DNA of 64,000 bases from Spongiibacter pelagi (GTDB lineage: Bacteria; Pseudomonadota; Gammaproteobacteria; Pseudomonadales; Spongiibacteraceae): NCBI RefSeq assembly GCF_014705705.1, contig NZ_JACXLD010000007.1, forward strand, positions 118,796 through 182,795, given 5' to 3'. Numbering within the stretch: the stretch's first letter is position 1; each line of letters starts with the position of its first letter. The notes under the pieces were generated by a model. The model had not been told where the DNA came from. It made no database searches and worked only from the letters and a program-made list of their open reading frames with translations. Positions 61,879 through 64,000 of this stretch are shown here, in pieces. The translations under genes and the position numbers were made by a program.

Positions 61879-61922
61879 TTTGCATTTAAAACTGACCCGC
61901 TATTTGCATCTAAATCTGACCC
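61879..61922. repeat. IS21 terminal direct repeats
   Basis: TTTGCATTTAAAACTGACCC (61879-61898) and TTTGCATCTAAATCTGACCC (61903-61922) match at 18 of 20 positions with a 24-base period. IS21 elements carry such multiple repeats at their ends as transposase-binding sites, which fixes this as the istB-side terminus. Confidence 0.8.
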
Positions 61923-61937
61923 ACCCCGTTCACCAGA

Positions 61938-62717
61938 TTATGGCGTAGTTTTCGGTTTTCTGCCGGTCTTAATTTCCTCCCTGTTCGTTGTTGAGTTTTT
62001 TAGTCGGTAACTGTCATTGCCTGTTTCAAGGATATGGCAATGATGTGTTAATCGATCTAGTAGCGCCGTCGTCATTTTCTCGTCGCCAAACACCGTCGAC
62101 CATTCAGCAAAGCTAAGATTGGTTGTAATGATGATGCTGGTGCGCTCATAAAGTTTGCTAATCAAGTGGAACAACAAGGCGCCGCCTGCCTGACTGAACG
62201 GCAAGTAGCCTAGTTCATCCAATATCACGAGGTCGGTGTAGATCAACCGATTCGCAAGGCGCCCTTGTTGCCCCTGCAGCTTCTCCTGCTCAAGTGCATT
62301 AACCACCTCGATCGTTGAGAGGAAGCGCACCCGTTGCCTGTGCTGCTGGATAGCTTGAACTCCGATGGCAGTCGCAAGATGCGTTTTGCCCGTACCTGGC
62401 CCGCCGACTTAAACCACATTCTGGGCGTCTTCAAGGAACTCACAACGATGCAGAGATTTAACAAGCACTTCGTCGACGATACTTTGCTGGAAGTCGAAGC
62501 CAGTCAGGTCTCGGTAGGCTGGGAACTTCGCCACCTTCATCTGATATTGGATCGAGCGCACATCCCGTTCAGAGGATTCGGCTTTGAGCAGCATGCTGAG
62601 TACCGGTAACGCATTTTGATATGCCGGTGATGCTTGCTCCGACAGGCTTAAGATCGCATCGGCCATGCCGTGCAACTTCAGGGACTTTAGTGTTGCCACC
62701 ATCGCCTCAGTGTTCAT
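61938..62717 (-). pseudogene. istB: istB, IS21 transposition helper ATPase, with in-frame stop
   Basis: IstB is an AAA+ ATPase that assists IstA in target choice. The frame starts at 62717 and reads the normal N-terminal part (AMVATLKSLKLHGMADAILSL ... VLVKSLHRCEFLEDAQNVV), then meets TAA at 62409-62411. The same frame continues with [16 protein letters not shown] (Walker A) and [11 protein letters not shown] (Walker B) to 61938. A normal IstB would have a residue such as Leu at the stop; one base change (TTA to TAA) explains it. Together the two pieces make a full-length 259-codon gene. It overlaps istA by 11 bases. Confidence 0.9.
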
Positions 62718-64000
62718 GCTGCGTTCTCCTCAGGTTGTCGTAGCGTGCTGTATTAGCCATGGGTTCCGTAACGAGCTTGAGAGTGGGTGGAGGCTTAAGA
62801 GGCTGCGGTCGAGGTGGTTGCTCAAGTCGGTTTAAGCAATTGAGAACATGTTCTTTAGACGATTCCCCTAATGCCAGCGCCTTAACAATGGCTTGTTCTA
62901 CTAACGCCTCATCATGCAACAAGACGGGCGCTAGGATATCCGCCATTTCTCGGTCACCTCCTGGGCGCTTTAAAAGCTTGGTTTGCAGCAGCCGGAAGCT
63001 CTCAGGTAATGTGCTGAACGGCGCACCATTGCGCAGTGCGCCGGGTTTGCGTTGTACAACGGTAAGGTAATGGCGCCAGTTATAGATGGTTCGTCCTTGA
63101 GTACGTTTATCACGATTAAAGACACGCTCATGCTCAGCAACCACTTGGGCTTCGGCAACGATCACTAGGCGTTCTGGATAAATCCGCAGGCTGACCATGC
63201 GATTGGCGAAGCTCGCTGGAACACTATAGCGATTATGCTCATGGGTAATCAGGCAGATTGAAGACACCCGTTTGGTGTCCTCAACAAAGCCGTCAAAGGC
63301 TGGCGGCACAGGCATCATCTCAGGCAGCTCATCGGTCAAACACTCGGCCAACGACCGTGCTCTAAACTCGGGATGGGCTGTTTCTTGCCAACGTAGCTGA
63401 CAACGCTGTTCCAGCCAGCGATTTACCTCGGGTAGTGAAGTAAAGTTGGGGGCGTCATACCAAAGCCCGTGGCGAGCATCGAGCACCGCTTTCTCTACTT
63501 GCCCCTTCTCCCAACCTGAGGCGGGGTTACAGAACTCGGGCTCAAAGAGATAATGGCCGACCATGGCATAGAAGCGCTTATTAATCTGGCGCTGCTTACC
63601 TCGTCCAATTTTATCGACGGCGGTCTTCATATTGTCGTAAATGCCGCGCTGAGGGACACCGCCAAAGGCCTGGAAGGCGTGATAGTGGGCGTCGAACAGC
63701 ATCTCGTGTGTCTGGGTCAGATACGCCCGGAGATAGAAGGCTCGACTATAACTCAGCTTGAAGTGCGCGATCTGCAGCTTAGTTTTGACACCGTTAATCC
63801 TGACCCAGTCCTCACTCCAGTCAAACTGGAAGGCTTCGCCCGGAGCAAACTGAAGTGGTACGTAAACATGCTTGCTGGAGAGACGCTTAGCCTCATCTTG
63901 AGTTTGTCGCCAACGGCGAGCAAAGGCGGCAACACGATCATAAGAGCCGGTGTAACCAAGCCCTGTGAGGTCGCGATGTAGCTGCTTAACGGTTCGCCGC
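62707..64000 (-). CDS. istA: istA, IS21 transposase, 5' end beyond window
   Basis: The DDE transposase of the IS21 element. The frame is open to the right edge, giving at least 430 residues; an internal Met at 63702 is not the start. The catalytic triad is visible as Asp in FQFDWSED, Asp in GIYDNMKTAV and Glu in GWEKGQVE. The C-terminus (NLRRTQHEH) overlaps istB, the standard arrangement. No internal stop is seen, so the transposase itself may be functional. Confidence 0.92.
   Translation of the reverse strand, partial: RRTVKQLHRDLTGLGYTGSYDRVAAFARRWRQTQDEAKRLSSKHVYVPLQFAPGEAFQFDWSEDWVRINGVKTKLQIAHFKLSYSRAFYLRAYLTQTHEMLFDAHYHAFQAFGGVPQRGIYDNMKTAVDKIGRGKQRQINKRFYAMVGHYLFEPEFCNPASGWEKGQVEKAVLDARHGLWYDAPNFTSLPEVNRWLEQRCQLRWQETAHPEFRARSLAECLTDELPEMMPVPPAFDGFVEDTKRVSSICLITHEHNRYSVPASFANRMVSLRIYPERLVIVAEAQVVAEHERVFNRDKRTQGRTIYNWRHYLTVVQRKPGALRNGAPFSTLPESFRLLQTKLLKRPGGDREMADILAPVLLHDEALVEQAIVKALALGESSKEHVLNCLNRLEQPPRPQPLKPPPTLKLVTEPMANTARYDNLRRTQHEH

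Larger units (their letters stand above)
61873..64000 (-). mobile_element. IS21-family insertion sequence, right end beyond window
   Basis: The element starts with TGTTGATTTGCA, in the TG..CA style of IS21, has internal repeats at its end, and carries istA and istB in the usual overlapping order on the minus strand. It interrupts a Rieske oxygenase gene. The other end lies beyond base 64000. istB is broken by a stop codon, so the copy is probably not autonomous. Confidence 0.9.

Noticed and set aside
1..64000. CRISPR arrays
   Set aside because: No set of regularly spaced identical 25-40 bp repeats and no cas genes were seen.

Overview
The window looks like a chromosome segment of an aerobic, probably marine gammaproteobacterium. 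The gene order nadA (reverse), bepA (reverse), tusA, perM matches Pseudomonas-type genomes. The wax ester synthase, TonB receptor and acyl-CoA enzymes fit a lipid-using marine lineage such as the Spongiibacteraceae, but that placement is inference. All homology calls are from reading the sequence; no search was run.

Left half (1-47.3 kb), mostly core metabolism. The 3' part of queC; an lrp-gmc unit divergent from a fused indolepyruvate:ferredoxin oxidoreductase and a Leu/Phe/Val-type dehydrogenase; an SDR. Then coenzyme F420 genes, unusual in this group: cofC, a fused FO synthase (fbiC) and an FrhB-like flavo-iron-sulfur protein. A ParE/Phd-type toxin-antitoxin pair and an arsenic operon (arsR-arsC-arsH-acr3) follow. 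An AraC regulator diverges from a valine/isobutyrate pathway (acylating aldehyde dehydrogenase, isobutyryl-CoA dehydrogenase, hydratase, 3-hydroxyisobutyryl-CoA hydrolase, mmsB, a liuC-like hydratase) that carries two members of a hairpin repeat family. Then an SDR, a quinone oxidoreductase, manC, nadA/bepA/tusA/perM, a lipoprotein M16 protease, aceE-aceF, pxpABC (5-oxoprolinase), a secreted repeat protein, a wax ester synthase, a Kazal-like lipoprotein and an AMACR-like enzyme.

A tRNA-Arg(ACG) with a clear promoter and terminator at 47.4 kb marks the change to an accessory half (47.5-64 kb). This holds a NYN nuclease-like protein, a DTW protein, and genes whose sum suggests uptake and modification of a steroid-like or terpenoid compound: an SDR plus a close homologue of eukaryotic steroid 5-alpha-reductase (SRD5A), a TetR regulator with a perfect palindrome in a divergent promoter, then an epimerase-like SDR, a TonB receptor, a classical SDR and an Old Yellow Enzyme. 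Next come an integrase module (Cro/CI regulator, excisionase-like protein, tyrosine recombinase, OB/HD protein) and a KshA-like Rieske oxygenase cut by an IS21-family element. The IS element is itself damaged: istB has an in-frame stop just before its Walker A motif. istA runs off the right edge.

The observations most worth pursuing are the F420 cluster, the SRD5A-like reductase and its locus, the hairpin repeat family inside the valine operon, and the non-MmsA acylating dehydrogenase heading that operon.
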